Made by a program: the position numbers and the translations under genes. From contig NZ_JOMF01000006.1 of NCBI RefSeq assembly GCF_000711215.1, forward strand, positions 272,022 to 336,021: a DNA stretch of 64,000 nucleotides, given 5' to 3'. Positions 53,866 through 62,074 of this stretch are shown in pieces. Source of the DNA: Methanomicrobium mobile BP (GTDB taxonomy: Archaea > Halobacteriota > Methanomicrobia > Methanomicrobiales > Methanomicrobiaceae). Numbering within the stretch: the first letter of the stretch is position 1; every line of letters begins with the position of its first letter. The notes below the pieces were generated by a model. It ran no database searches. It had not been told where the DNA came from and saw nothing but the letters and a program-made list of their open reading frames with translations.

Positions 53866-55191
53866 ATGAAGCAAAGATCTTTTATCGTGGCGGCATCCGC
53901 CGTTATTCTGATGCTTACACTGATAATACCCAATGCCGCCGCTGTCGGCGGAGATATGGGCTGGTATAATATCTACTGCAATGTCGACGGGGCAAGCGTC
54001 TACTTCGACAACGAATACAAAGGACTTACCTCCGGCGGCGTCCTCACCGTTGCCGTATATACCACGGCAAAACCCTATACGACCGTAAGGGTCGACAAGG
54101 CGGGTTACTATTCCGCGACATCCTCACTTCCGGCGATGCCCGCTGCGGGAACGACGAGCAGCGTGTATATTACGCTGAACCCGACGGCATCGCCGACTTC
54201 GTCCACAAAGGCAAATCTCCAGATCGAGACATCCCCGAGCGGCGCAAGAATCCATGTAAATGACATCTATCAGGGATTGTCGCCAATTACGCTCTACAAT
54301 CTGGATGCCGGAAAGACCTACAGGATAAACGCCGAGATGGACGGATATAAGAGCGTCACGCAATCCGTCTACCTGAGCCCGGGCGGCACCGAGACCGTTC
54401 TGCTTTCTCTGGCATCGCCGGGCTCGATCTCGGTGACCTCGTATCCGAGCGATGCCTATGTCTCGGTCAACGGCGTTGCCAAAGGCAAGACTCCGTGCGT
54501 GGTTACGGGGCTTTCGTCCGGAACTCACGAGGTTGAGGTCACGCTGAACGGTTACTACAACTGGAAGAAGTCGGTCACCGTCCAGGACGGGGCACAGATA
54601 CCTGTCTACGCCGAACTTCAGCCGATCTCGTCGGTAAACCAGATTCTCGTGACGTCAACGCCGTGGGGAGCGAAGATCTACCTCGACGGCGTCTACCTCG
54701 GTGAGACTCTTAACGGAGCGGCATTCCCGATTCAGGATGTCGCGAACGGTCAGCACACGCTTAAACTGACGCTTGCGGGATATGCCGATTACGTGACGCC
54801 GGTGACCATGAACGGTGCGTCGATTACCGTAAATGCGGATATGACGCAGTCTTCGGCAAACGCGGGCTCAATCGCGGTTTCGTCCTCGCCCGAGGGTGCG
54901 ATGGTATACCTTGACAACGCTTATACGGGCTACAACACCCCGTGCAACCTGAATAATGTCGCCGCCGGAGAACATACGGTCATGCTTCGTCTTTCGGGAT
55001 ATCAGGACACATATTCCAGAGTCGTCGTCAATTCGGGACAGGTCTCCCAGCTTACTCTCGGCATGGCACCGGGCTCGAATACGCCATCGCCGACCGTCCC
55101 AACAACAGGGTCTCCGGGATTCGGTGCTCTGATTGCGGTTCTCGCACTTGCGTGCACGATGGCGGTCATGGCGGTCTGCAGCCGCAGATAA
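53866..55191 (+). CDS. Secreted protein with five PEGA domains and PGF-like C-terminal signal
   Basis: 441 residues from the ATG at 53866 (TATA box 27 bases upstream). The frame opens earlier, but without signal or promoter. Signal peptide of about 25 residues (ends PNAAA). Five PEGA repeats of about 75 residues, each with a (S/T)SxPxGAxVYxDxxYxGxTP core and a G.H.V.L...GY end. C-terminus: Thr/Pro stretch PSPTVPTTG, then SPGFGALIAVLALACTMAVM and CSRR, a close match to the PGF-CTERM archaeosortase signal. So it is likely exported, cut and lipid-linked at the cell surface. Confidence 0.87.
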   Translation: MKQRSFIVAASAVILMLTLIIPNAAAVGGDMGWYNIYCNVDGASVYFDNEYKGLTSGGVLTVAVYTTAKPYTTVRVDKAGYYSATSSLPAMPAAGTTSSVYITLNPTASPTSSTKANLQIETSPSGARIHVNDIYQGLSPITLYNLDAGKTYRINAEMDGYKSVTQSVYLSPGGTETVLLSLASPGSISVTSYPSDAYVSVNGVAKGKTPCVVTGLSSGTHEVEVTLNGYYNWKKSVTVQDGAQIPVYAELQPISSVNQILVTSTPWGAKIYLDGVYLGETLNGAAFPIQDVANGQHTLKLTLAGYADYVTPVTMNGASITVNADMTQSSANAGSIAVSSSPEGAMVYLDNAYTGYNTPCNLNNVAAGEHTVMLRLSGYQDTYSRVVVNSGQVSQLTLGMAPGSNTPSPTVPTTGSPGFGALIAVLALACTMAVMAVCSRR

Positions 55192-55366
55192 ATACCGAAT
55201 TAAAAGCAAATTAAAAACAAATTAAAAAATTAAAATTTTTAAAATTTAAAAAATCAAAAAATTCAAAAAATCAAAAAAAAACAAAAAATCAAAAAAAACA
55301 ATATCTTTTTTACGGGCAAAAGCGGAAAACGCGGCGGGAAAACACGGGCAATGAATTATTATCCGC
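55192..55366. repeat. A-rich repetitive stretch between convergent genes
   Basis: Units such as AAAAAATTCAAAAAATCA recur between 55200 and 55315; on the minus strand these are long T-runs, a likely terminator zone for the DUF2115 gene. Confidence 0.5.
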
Positions 55367-56203
55367 TTATCCCTTGAAGTTCGTAAAATAGTTCTGTATG
55401 TATCCCTGTTTGACCTTCTTTTCACGTTCTTCCTTCGTAAACTCGAGCATAAACTCGGTCGACTGCATCGCGGGGCAGAAGGGGCAGACCGCGTAGGGCA
55501 CGTCATCCGCCTTTTCTCTTACGGGGCAGTAGAAGATGCCCGACTCCGACTCGACCTCATGACCGCCCGGGAACGGAGTGCCGACAGGGTGCGCCGGTTC
55601 TCCGAGCACGAACATCCGAAAGCCGACAAGCAGATACTTAAGATACAAAAGCCGCGGGCTTGTCTTTGACGCGGTGTTCTTGCAGGACTTAAGCGCCATC
55701 ATCCAGTAATCGCGGGATGCCGCGACCGGCGGCGACCGATACTCCTCCGAATCGCGGGACTGCGCAAGCATAGCGATATCGTTGAATGCGCCCCAATACA
55801 TCTCATCCAGCTTTGCAACAAGTCTTTCAACATAAGAACGGTTTGTTCCCCCGAGTTTTCCTTCGACCTGTGAGATGAGCATGCGGATATCCTGACGGTT
55901 GAACTTATTCATCTCATCGCCGAGGATCTCTATAAGACCGTCAAGCGTCTTCGCCTCCGAAAGCAGATTTAAGGTTACGGTCATATCGTTTATGAGCGCG
56001 GCATTATCGGGAAGGATTTTGTCGCCCCCGTCTCCCGCGGCGTCCATCTCGATGAATATCGACCGCTCGAGCTCAGCCTCTTTCTCCTTCTTTTTCTGCC
56101 GCCTTCCGCCGATGCTGAAGAATCCCCACGACCGCGTCCCCGAAGACGCGGGGTTTTGCGCCGCATCTTTCGGGTGTCCGTCATCATTCGCTTTTTTTGC
56201 CAT
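55367..56203 (-). CDS. DUF2115 protein 2 with charged N-terminal extension
   Basis: 278 residues from the ATG at 56203, placed just after the stop of the acetyltransferase gene; an upstream start at 56281 would lie inside that gene. Residues 1-55 form a Lys/Gly/Ser-rich extension (GGRRQKKKEKEAELE). The DUF2115 core follows with HPVGTPFPGGHEVESESGIFYCPVREK and VCPFCPAMQ near residues 210-250. Same Cys pattern as the member at 47051, so the two are paralogues. Function unknown. Confidence 0.82.
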   Translation of the reverse strand: MAKKANDDGHPKDAAQNPASSGTRSWGFFSIGGRRQKKKEKEAELERSIFIEMDAAGDGGDKILPDNAALINDMTVTLNLLSEAKTLDGLIEILGDEMNKFNRQDIRMLISQVEGKLGGTNRSYVERLVAKLDEMYWGAFNDIAMLAQSRDSEEYRSPPVAASRDYWMMALKSCKNTASKTSPRLLYLKYLLVGFRMFVLGEPAHPVGTPFPGGHEVESESGIFYCPVREKADDVPYAVCPFCPAMQSTEFMLEFTKEEREKKVKQGYIQNYFTNFKG

Positions 56204-56216
56204 TTTATCCAACGCC

Positions 56217-56672
56217 TTAAGAGATATCTTTTTCAGGCAGGTCTTTTTCCATACGGATACAGCGGAAGGTGTCGCCGTCAATGTAAGGCTCTCCGCATTC
56301 CTTATAGCCGAGTTTCCTGTAAAATTCGACCTTGTTGTCGCGGCTGTCGAGAACGACCTTCTTATAGCCGAGCTCCGCCGCCCACAGTTCGCACTCCTTC
56401 ACCACCGCCGAGCCTATTCCCCTATGCCTGTATTCCGGAAGGGTGACGATTCTGCCGATGATGACGCTTTGCGCATCACGCTCATACATTCTGGCGGTGG
56501 CAATCGGAAAATCGTCGTCCAGCGCAAGGATATATTTCGTATCCGGCGCATCGTGCTCGTCGAATTCCTGACGCAGAGTGATATGGTGCTTCTTTGCCAT
56601 CGCCTGTATCCTTACGTAACAGGCGCCCGCCTGCTGCCATCTCTCGGTCGCACGGATTATCTCGGGTTTCAT
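56217..56672 (-). CDS. GNAT-family N-acetyltransferase
   Basis: 151 residues. The acetyl-CoA-binding motif is intact: RIVTLPEYRHRGIGSAVVKECE, with R-H-R-G-I-G-S, then the fourth motif VVLDSRDNKVEFYRKLGYKECG. The substrate is not evident. It is followed after 13 bases by DUF2115 protein 2 and is probably co-transcribed. Confidence 0.88.
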   Translation of the reverse strand: MKPEIIRATERWQQAGACYVRIQAMAKKHHITLRQEFDEHDAPDTKYILALDDDFPIATARMYERDAQSVIIGRIVTLPEYRHRGIGSAVVKECELWAAELGYKKVVLDSRDNKVEFYRKLGYKECGEPYIDGDTFRCIRMEKDLPEKDIS

Positions 56673-56679
56673 CTGTTGT

Positions 56680-56765
56680 ATTCCGTAATTCTATTCCTTT
56701 ATTGTATTCCTTTATTGTGTTCCTTTATTGTGTTCCTTTATTGTGTTCGGTTATTGTGTTCCTTT
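56680..56765. repeat. 13-bp tandem repeats spanning the flavoprotein stop codon
   Basis: About six copies of TGTTCCTTTATTG or close variants. On the minus strand the unit GGAACACAATAAA supplies the last codons and stop of the flavoprotein, then repeats downstream, so the array arose by duplication of the gene's end. Lies between the flavoprotein and acetyltransferase genes. Confidence 0.8.
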
Positions 56766-57392
56766 CACCAGAGCGGCGCCCTTCTCGAATGCCGCCTTGC
56801 ACTCCTGCGGAAATACCTTCTCGTGACGCTCCTTCTTGGCTTCGACATCGAAATAAGTCCACGGCCAGTCGGTCTTGCCGTAATCTTTGAGCTGAAGGGT
56901 ATCTCCGCTGATAAGTATCTCGGTCGGACCCACGAAACCGTCGAATACCTGCTTATAATTCTGCATAAGATTCATATACATGTCATCCGGCGCATTGCTG
57001 GTCATTATGAGAAGAACGGGGATTCTCCTCGGGTTACAGCAGGGCGTCTCCGCATTGTAGGTCAGATTCTGAAAGACAAGCCTCTCGTAGAGTGCCCTGA
57101 AGGATGCGGTCAGCTCGCTCAGATAGTTCGGTGAACCGATAATAAGCCCGTCAGATTCCCTGATTGCGTCAAGCACCGGCGTCAGTCCGTCCTTTATTAT
57201 GCAGTGACCTTTATTCGCCTCTTTTTTGCAGCCGAAACAGGACCTGCATCCCGTATATTTCTCGAGTTTGAAGAGATTGAACTTCTCCACTTCCGCACCC
57301 GCGGATACCGCACCTTTGGATGCTTCCGTTATCAGGGTATCGGTGTTCCATCCCATTCTGGGTCCGGCATTGACTGCTATTATCTTCTTCAT
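56751..57392 (-). CDS. Iron-sulfur flavoprotein (NADPH-dependent FMN reductase family)
   Basis: 213 residues from the ATG at 57392 (AGGAGG upstream). A flavodoxin-like fold with the FMN phosphate site AGPRMGWNTDTLI near residue 8 and a compact Cys motif CRSCFGCKK near residue 47, then C-x9-C, suited to a [4Fe-4S] cluster, as in methanogen Isf. It handles electron transfer, perhaps in response to oxygen or peroxide. It is divergent from the DtxR-FeoA/FeoB genes across a palindrome-bearing region. Confidence 0.88.
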   Translation of the reverse strand: MKKIIAVNAGPRMGWNTDTLITEASKGAVSAGAEVEKFNLFKLEKYTGCRSCFGCKKEANKGHCIIKDGLTPVLDAIRESDGLIIGSPNYLSELTASFRALYERLVFQNLTYNAETPCCNPRRIPVLLIMTSNAPDDMYMNLMQNYKQVFDGFVGPTEILISGDTLQLKDYGKTDWPWTYFDVEAKKERHEKVFPQECKAAFEKGAALVKGTQ

Positions 57393-57490
57393 GAAATTTC
57401 CTCCTGCGTATATCCTCATTAGAATTACACATGATTGAATTTTTGTCTTTCGGCATTGCGGCGCATGCGGCACGGTGCAGGGAGTGGGGA

Positions 57491-57537
57491 TTCCTAAGAT
57501 TATCTTATTTCGGTTTTTAGCATATTTCCTAAGATTA
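57491..57537. promoter_or_regulatory. Candidate operator: palindrome and direct repeat before feoAB
   Basis: TTCCTAAGATTA occurs at 57491-57502 and 57526-57537, 35 bp apart. The first copy is part of the perfect palindrome TAAGAT-T-ATCTTA (57495-57507). The region lies between the divergent flavoprotein and the DtxR-FeoA gene. Confidence 0.55.
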
Positions 57538-57592
57538 CAAAGATTTTTTACTGTGTACTCAAAAAATTAGAGAGGTTAAACAGAGAGAGCAA

Positions 57593-58261
57593 ATGGAGAT
57601 CACCGAGTGCGAAGATTACCTTGAGGCAATAATAAACAACTCAGTCGACGGGATTACGCCCGATTCCCTGAAGATACTTGCGGACGCCCTTAACAAAGAC
57701 GTCTCCGAGATAGAGGGCGGGCTTAATGCCTTAAGGGATGAGGGTTTTATCCGAATAAGCGACGCGGGGGCATATCCGGAGATAAAACTCACGCATTCCG
57801 GCAGAAAACTCGGGGAATGCACAATAAAAAAGCATCTCGTTCTGGAATCATTTTTCACGGAGATACTCGGCATGGACTCCGATTCCGCATCAAAAGAAGC
57901 CTGCGTCCTCGAGCACGGCGCCTCGCCGGATACGATAAAGCGTCTTAAGAATTACATAAGAGAGAGGGGCGCAAGACACCGTCTTCACGCCCGAAATGCG
58001 CATGAAGGTGACGGGGATGACTGGCATGAAGGAATGGGGCGAAATCTCTCGGAGTTCGACGAAGACGATGCCGTTAAGATACTCTTTACCGAAGGCGGCT
58101 CAAGGAGAACGGACAGACTCTGCGATATGGGGCTGATACCCGGGGAGACGATAACGATAAAGAGAAAACTCTCCAACGGCGCCATGGTCGTCGCAATCAA
58201 ATCGAGCGAGGTCGGAATCAGCCCCGAGATAGTGCGCCTCGTCTTTGTCGAGAAGGTGTAA
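57593..58261 (+). CDS. DtxR/MntR-like metal regulator fused to a FeoA domain
   Basis: 222 residues. Residues 1-70: winged helix (DYLEAIINNSVDGITPDSLKILADAL...). Residues 70-125: dimerisation and metal-binding part with the family pattern KKHLVLESFFTEILG...A...CVLEHGAS. Residues 145-222: FeoA/SH3-like domain (SRRTDRLCDMGLIPGETITIKRK...). It should sense Fe(II) or Mn(II) and repress, probably its own operon with feoB. The fusion places regulator and FeoA in one protein. Ribosome site GAGAGAG. The next gene starts five bases after the stop. Confidence 0.88.
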   Translation: MEITECEDYLEAIINNSVDGITPDSLKILADALNKDVSEIEGGLNALRDEGFIRISDAGAYPEIKLTHSGRKLGECTIKKHLVLESFFTEILGMDSDSASKEACVLEHGASPDTIKRLKNYIRERGARHRLHARNAHEGDGDDWHEGMGRNLSEFDEDDAVKILFTEGGSRRTDRLCDMGLIPGETITIKRKLSNGAMVVAIKSSEVGISPEIVRLVFVEKV

Positions 58262-58265
58262 TACG

Positions 58266-60209
58266 GTGGCGGCGGATAAGACGGACGACGAAAAAAGGGA
58301 CAAATCCGGAGGTTCCGGGTCGGGATCGGGGGTGCCTGAAAAATCCGATACGCTGAAACTGGCTCTCATAGGCAACCTTAACGTCGGCAAATCGCTTATC
58401 TTCAACAGCCTTACGGGTATAGGCGTCGAGATATCGAACTTCCCGGGCACGACGGTCGGCATGTACACGGGAAGCCTCGTGCACAGGGATAAACACTACG
58501 AGATAATCGATTTCCCGGGCGTATATTCGCTGGACGGCGTGAACGATGAGGAGACCGAGGTCAGAAAATTCCTGCTCGAGAAGAAAGCCGACCGGCTCAT
58601 CGCCGTCCTCGACTCGACACGCCTAGAGAGAAATCTCTACCTGCTCCTTCAGATCGCGGAATTCAAGATTCCGACCGTTGTCGTCCTGAACATGACGGAC
58701 GAGGCCGAAAAGCAGGGTCTTGTCATAGACGGCGATAAGCTCTCGGAGATACTCGGATGCCCCGTCATCAAGACCGCCGCCGTCGAGGGCAGGAATATCG
58801 ACAAGATAATCCCGCTCGCCGAGAACGGGGCGAAGACAATCGATCTCGTCACCCGCTACGACGACCATATAGAAGCCGCACTCAGAAGTTTCTCGAAGGT
58901 GAACGGCAGCGACAGACTCAGCGGTCTTCTGGCGCTGGAGGGTCTGCTCCCCGAAGATAACGAACTCTCCGAGACGGCGGGCGTGATTGCCGCCGAGATA
59001 GAAGATCAGCACAGGATGTCGGTTCATCAGATTCTTGCCGCCAACCGTCACAACGAGGCGAAACGAATCCGGGGTCTGATAGAGAAGGACGGGACGTTTA
59101 AGCCGGCGAGAAACTTCGACCGCCTGCTTACCCGCACCGCAACGGGCGTGCCGATAATGACGGTTGTCCTGCTGACAACCCTTATCTGCGTCTTTATCAT
59201 CGGCTCTTTTCTGGAAGAGGCGATAGTCGAACTCTTCGAGACCTTCCTGATTCACCCGATGTATGAGCTTTCCCTGCCGCCGCTTGCCGAGAATATCCTC
59301 TATTCGCTCCTGATTGCCGTGGAAGCGGGTCTGGGTATTGCCTTTCCGTATGTCTTCGTATTCTATATTCTCATCTCGGTTCTGGAAGATACGGGATATA
59401 TGACGAGAGCGGCATTCCTCGCCGACCGCGCCATGCACAATATCGGCATGCACGGGCAGGCGCTGATTCCGATGGTTCTCGGATTCGGTTGCAACGTTCC
59501 GGCAATCATGGCAATACGGCAGTTCTCGGAGAGGGAGAAGATTCTCGCGTCCTTCCTCATCACCATGGTGCCCTGCTCGGCAAGAACGGTAATAATCGCG
59601 GGTATTGTCTTTACCTTCGTCGGTCTCTTCGCGGCGCTCTCGATTTACCTGATTGTCTTTGTTCTCATCATACTGACGGGTATTGTGCTTACAAAGATCA
59701 CCCCGGGCGACCAGTTCGGCATGATTCTCGAGATGGTGCCGATGCGCAAACCGCGTGCAAAGCAGACGCTTACAAGGGCGTGGCTGAGGATGAAGGAGTT
59801 CCTCTTCATTGCCATGCCGCTTCTCCTCGTATCCAGCGTTGTTCTGGGCATTTTGCAGTTCTTCGGCGTTATCGCGGCTTTCCAGGTGCTTTTCGAGGGA
59901 TTCATGTATTCGGCGCTCGGGCTTCCCGACTATGCCTCGACATCGCTTCTCTTCGGCATTCTGAGAAAGGAGATGGCGTTCGAGACGCTTGCTATCTTGT
60001 CGGGAACGGCGAATCTCGGTGCGGTTATGAGTGCGGCGCAGCTCTACGTCTTTGCCGTCGTAAGCGTTCTCTTTGTGCCCTGTGTCTCGACGATAGCGGT
60101 CTTATACAGGCAGATGGGGCTTAAGATCTCGCTTGCGGTCTGCTGTTATACCCTCTCGCTCGGATTCGTGACGGGTATAATTCTGAATGCCCTGTTCAAT
60201 ATATTTTAA
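58266..60209 (+). CDS. feoB: Ferrous iron transport protein B
   Basis: 647 residues from a GTG at 58266 (AAGGTG seven bases upstream); a TTG at 58245 is an unlikely alternative. N-terminal charged region of 30 residues rich in Gly/Ser. G-protein domain: G1 GNLNVGKS, G2 FPGTTVG, G3 DFPGVYSL, G4 LNMTDEA. A linker (residues 190-290) is followed by membrane domains with two gate motifs: the ALIPMVLGFGCNVPAI stretch and the later SATLLFGILRKEMAFE-type stretch. It imports Fe(II). Immediately downstream of DtxR-FeoA. Confidence 0.95.
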   Translation: MAADKTDDEKRDKSGGSGSGSGVPEKSDTLKLALIGNLNVGKSLIFNSLTGIGVEISNFPGTTVGMYTGSLVHRDKHYEIIDFPGVYSLDGVNDEETEVRKFLLEKKADRLIAVLDSTRLERNLYLLLQIAEFKIPTVVVLNMTDEAEKQGLVIDGDKLSEILGCPVIKTAAVEGRNIDKIIPLAENGAKTIDLVTRYDDHIEAALRSFSKVNGSDRLSGLLALEGLLPEDNELSETAGVIAAEIEDQHRMSVHQILAANRHNEAKRIRGLIEKDGTFKPARNFDRLLTRTATGVPIMTVVLLTTLICVFIIGSFLEEAIVELFETFLIHPMYELSLPPLAENILYSLLIAVEAGLGIAFPYVFVFYILISVLEDTGYMTRAAFLADRAMHNIGMHGQALIPMVLGFGCNVPAIMAIRQFSEREKILASFLITMVPCSARTVIIAGIVFTFVGLFAALSIYLIVFVLIILTGIVLTKITPGDQFGMILEMVPMRKPRAKQTLTRAWLRMKEFLFIAMPLLLVSSVVLGILQFFGVIAAFQVLFEGFMYSALGLPDYASTSLLFGILRKEMAFETLAILSGTANLGAVMSAAQLYVFAVVSVLFVPCVSTIAVLYRQMGLKISLAVCCYTLSLGFVTGIILNALFNIF

Positions 60210-60262
60210 CCGTATTTAACTGCTGCAACGGAATAACGGGGAAAAGAGAGAAGGGAAAATCT

Positions 60263-61132
60263 TCAAATTTTAACGGTTTTCACGATGTTTACGGTCTTGA
60301 GTGCGGGCTTTACGTCAAGCGACACGTCGAAGTTTTTGACCGAATGCGTGAGTTCGCCCATGCTTATTCTGTCGACGCCCGGGATTACGTAATCGCCGAG
60401 ATTTTCCTCGCGGATTCCGCCCGAGACCTCGATTGTTATGCCTTTTCCGATATACTTCTCCGAGAGCGCCGCAATCGTGCGCTTTATCATATCGGGGGTC
60501 ATGTTGTCGAACATGATTATGTCGGCACCCGCGGCGGCTGCGGCAAGGGCATCGGCGGTGTTCTCGACCTCTATCTCGACAAGTTTATAGACGGAATAGG
60601 CTTTCGCCTTTGCAACGGCGTCGGCTATCGTGCAGAGTTCGAGGTGGTTGTCCTTTATCAGGAAGGCATCCGAGAGATTGTATCTGTGCGGGTCGCCGCC
60701 GCCGAGGAAGATGGCTTTCTTGTCGTACTCGCGGAATCCCGGGGAGGTCTTTCTCGTGCCCGCGACATTGCAGTTCGGGTTAATCCTTTTTATTTTTGCG
60801 GAGATGCGGGCGGTCTTGGTGGCAATGCCGCTCATCCTGCCTATTATGTTGAGCGCCGTCCTCTCCGCCATCAGAACGGCATGGGAATCGCCCGATATCT
60901 CCATGACGATGTCGCCTTTTGCGACCCGCGATCCGTCGGCTTTTTTGATCTCGGCATCGGCTCCGCAGTAATTGAAGATATCCTTCGCCTCGCTTAAGCC
61001 CGCGATTATGCCGTCGTCCTTCGAGACGATAACCGCGCTCGTCTTCCCTTTCGGCACTATTGCCGAGGTGGTTATGTCGCCGCCCGCGATATCTTCTTCG
61101 AGATATGCGATGAGTTTGGGTGATATCGTCAT
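60263..61132 (-). CDS. nadC: Nicotinate-nucleotide pyrophosphorylase (carboxylating)
   Basis: 289 residues from the ATG at 61132; an upstream start inside nadA was rejected. It makes nicotinate mononucleotide from quinolinate and PRPP. Marks: EDIAGGDITTSAIVP near residue 12, ALNIIGRMSGIATKTARI near 95, GTRKTSPGFREYDKKAI near 125, HRYNLSDAFLIKDNH near 150, EVEN near 190, and the final EVSGGI. Third gene of the nadX-nadA-nadC operon. Confidence 0.95.
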   Translation of the reverse strand: MTISPKLIAYLEEDIAGGDITTSAIVPKGKTSAVIVSKDDGIIAGLSEAKDIFNYCGADAEIKKADGSRVAKGDIVMEISGDSHAVLMAERTALNIIGRMSGIATKTARISAKIKRINPNCNVAGTRKTSPGFREYDKKAIFLGGGDPHRYNLSDAFLIKDNHLELCTIADAVAKAKAYSVYKLVEIEVENTADALAAAAAGADIIMFDNMTPDMIKRTIAALSEKYIGKGITIEVSGGIREENLGDYVIPGVDRISMGELTHSVKNFDVSLDVKPALKTVNIVKTVKI

Positions 61133-61166
61133 GATGAAACCTGTGTTATGCCGCGTTATGTGCCCT

Positions 61167-62057
61167 TCAGATATTGAGCATTCTCTCGATTGCTCTTCCG
61201 GCACCCTTTATGAGAGCGTCGGGCAGGACAACCTCGGTTGTCTCGTCGCGCAGAGAGTCCCTGAGCAGTTCGGGGGTTATCAGCTTCATGTTCTCGCAGA
61301 ATGCCGATTCATAGCCCTTAAATTCCTTTTCCGGATATTTGCACTTTAAGCGGTATGTCATGTCGCGTTCGGTAAGCACTGCCCATCTGTCGGCGTTTGC
61401 GGCTTCCTTAAGCATGCCTCCTGTCGATGCCACGACGTCGCATTCGTCGCGGACGGCTTTGGGGCATTCGGGATGACAGATGACGGTGTAGCCGGCAGCC
61501 TTTGCCTCGCGTGCGGTTTGGGGTTTGATTTCGGCATGAACCGGACAGCATCCGCCGTACGGAAGCGGAATTATCTCTTTTTCGGGGAGCTGTTCGGCCA
61601 CCCACGAGGCAAGGTTGGAGTCGGGTCCGAAGAGTATCCGCTTTGATTTGAGGCTTTTACATACCGCGACGGCATTCGATGATGTGCAGGTTATGTCCGC
61701 CTCCGCCTTCGATTCCGCGGTCGAGTTGACGTAGAGGACGACTTCGGCGTCGGGATATGCTTTCCTTTCCGCTTTTATCATGGCGGGGTTTACGTAATCG
61801 GCAAGTTTACAGCCGGCGTTCGGATTGGGAATGAGGACTTTCTTCGTGGGGTTGATTATCTTTGCCGTCTCCGCCATGAACATGACGCCGCAGAGCACTA
61901 TTATATCGGCGTCGGTCTTCTTTGCTTCCCTTGCAAGTTCCAGGCTGTCTCCGAGGCAGTCTGCCAGATCCTGTATCTCTTTGGGCTGATAGTTGTGAGC
62001 GAGTATGACCGCGTTCTTCTCCGCTTTGAGTTTTTTTATTTCGTCGATTACTGTCAT
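61167..62057 (-). CDS. nadA: Quinolinate synthase
   Basis: 296 residues. NadA joins iminoaspartate and dihydroxyacetone phosphate to quinolinate with a [4Fe-4S] cluster held by three Cys. Candidates are C78-type in LIPNPNAGCKLAD, GCC/TCTSS in the middle, and C in FCENMKLI. Marks: AHNYQPKEIQDLADCLGDS near residue 20, YVNSTAESKAEADITCTSSNA, FGPDSNLASWV and HPECPKAVRDECDVVASTGGM. 17 bases after nadX and 34 before nadC. Confidence 0.95.
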   Translation of the reverse strand: MTVIDEIKKLKAEKNAVILAHNYQPKEIQDLADCLGDSLELAREAKKTDADIIVLCGVMFMAETAKIINPTKKVLIPNPNAGCKLADYVNPAMIKAERKAYPDAEVVLYVNSTAESKAEADITCTSSNAVAVCKSLKSKRILFGPDSNLASWVAEQLPEKEIIPLPYGGCCPVHAEIKPQTAREAKAAGYTVICHPECPKAVRDECDVVASTGGMLKEAANADRWAVLTERDMTYRLKCKYPEKEFKGYESAFCENMKLITPELLRDSLRDETTEVVLPDALIKGAGRAIERMLNI

Positions 62058-62074
62058 GGTTTTTCCGATCCGTA

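Noticed and set aside
55899..57134. 411-residue plus-strand frame
   Set aside because: It runs antisense through DUF2115, acetyltransferase and flavoprotein genes, each of which has motifs and a ribosome site. The stretch of repeated LLCSFIVFLYC comes from the 13-bp repeat.
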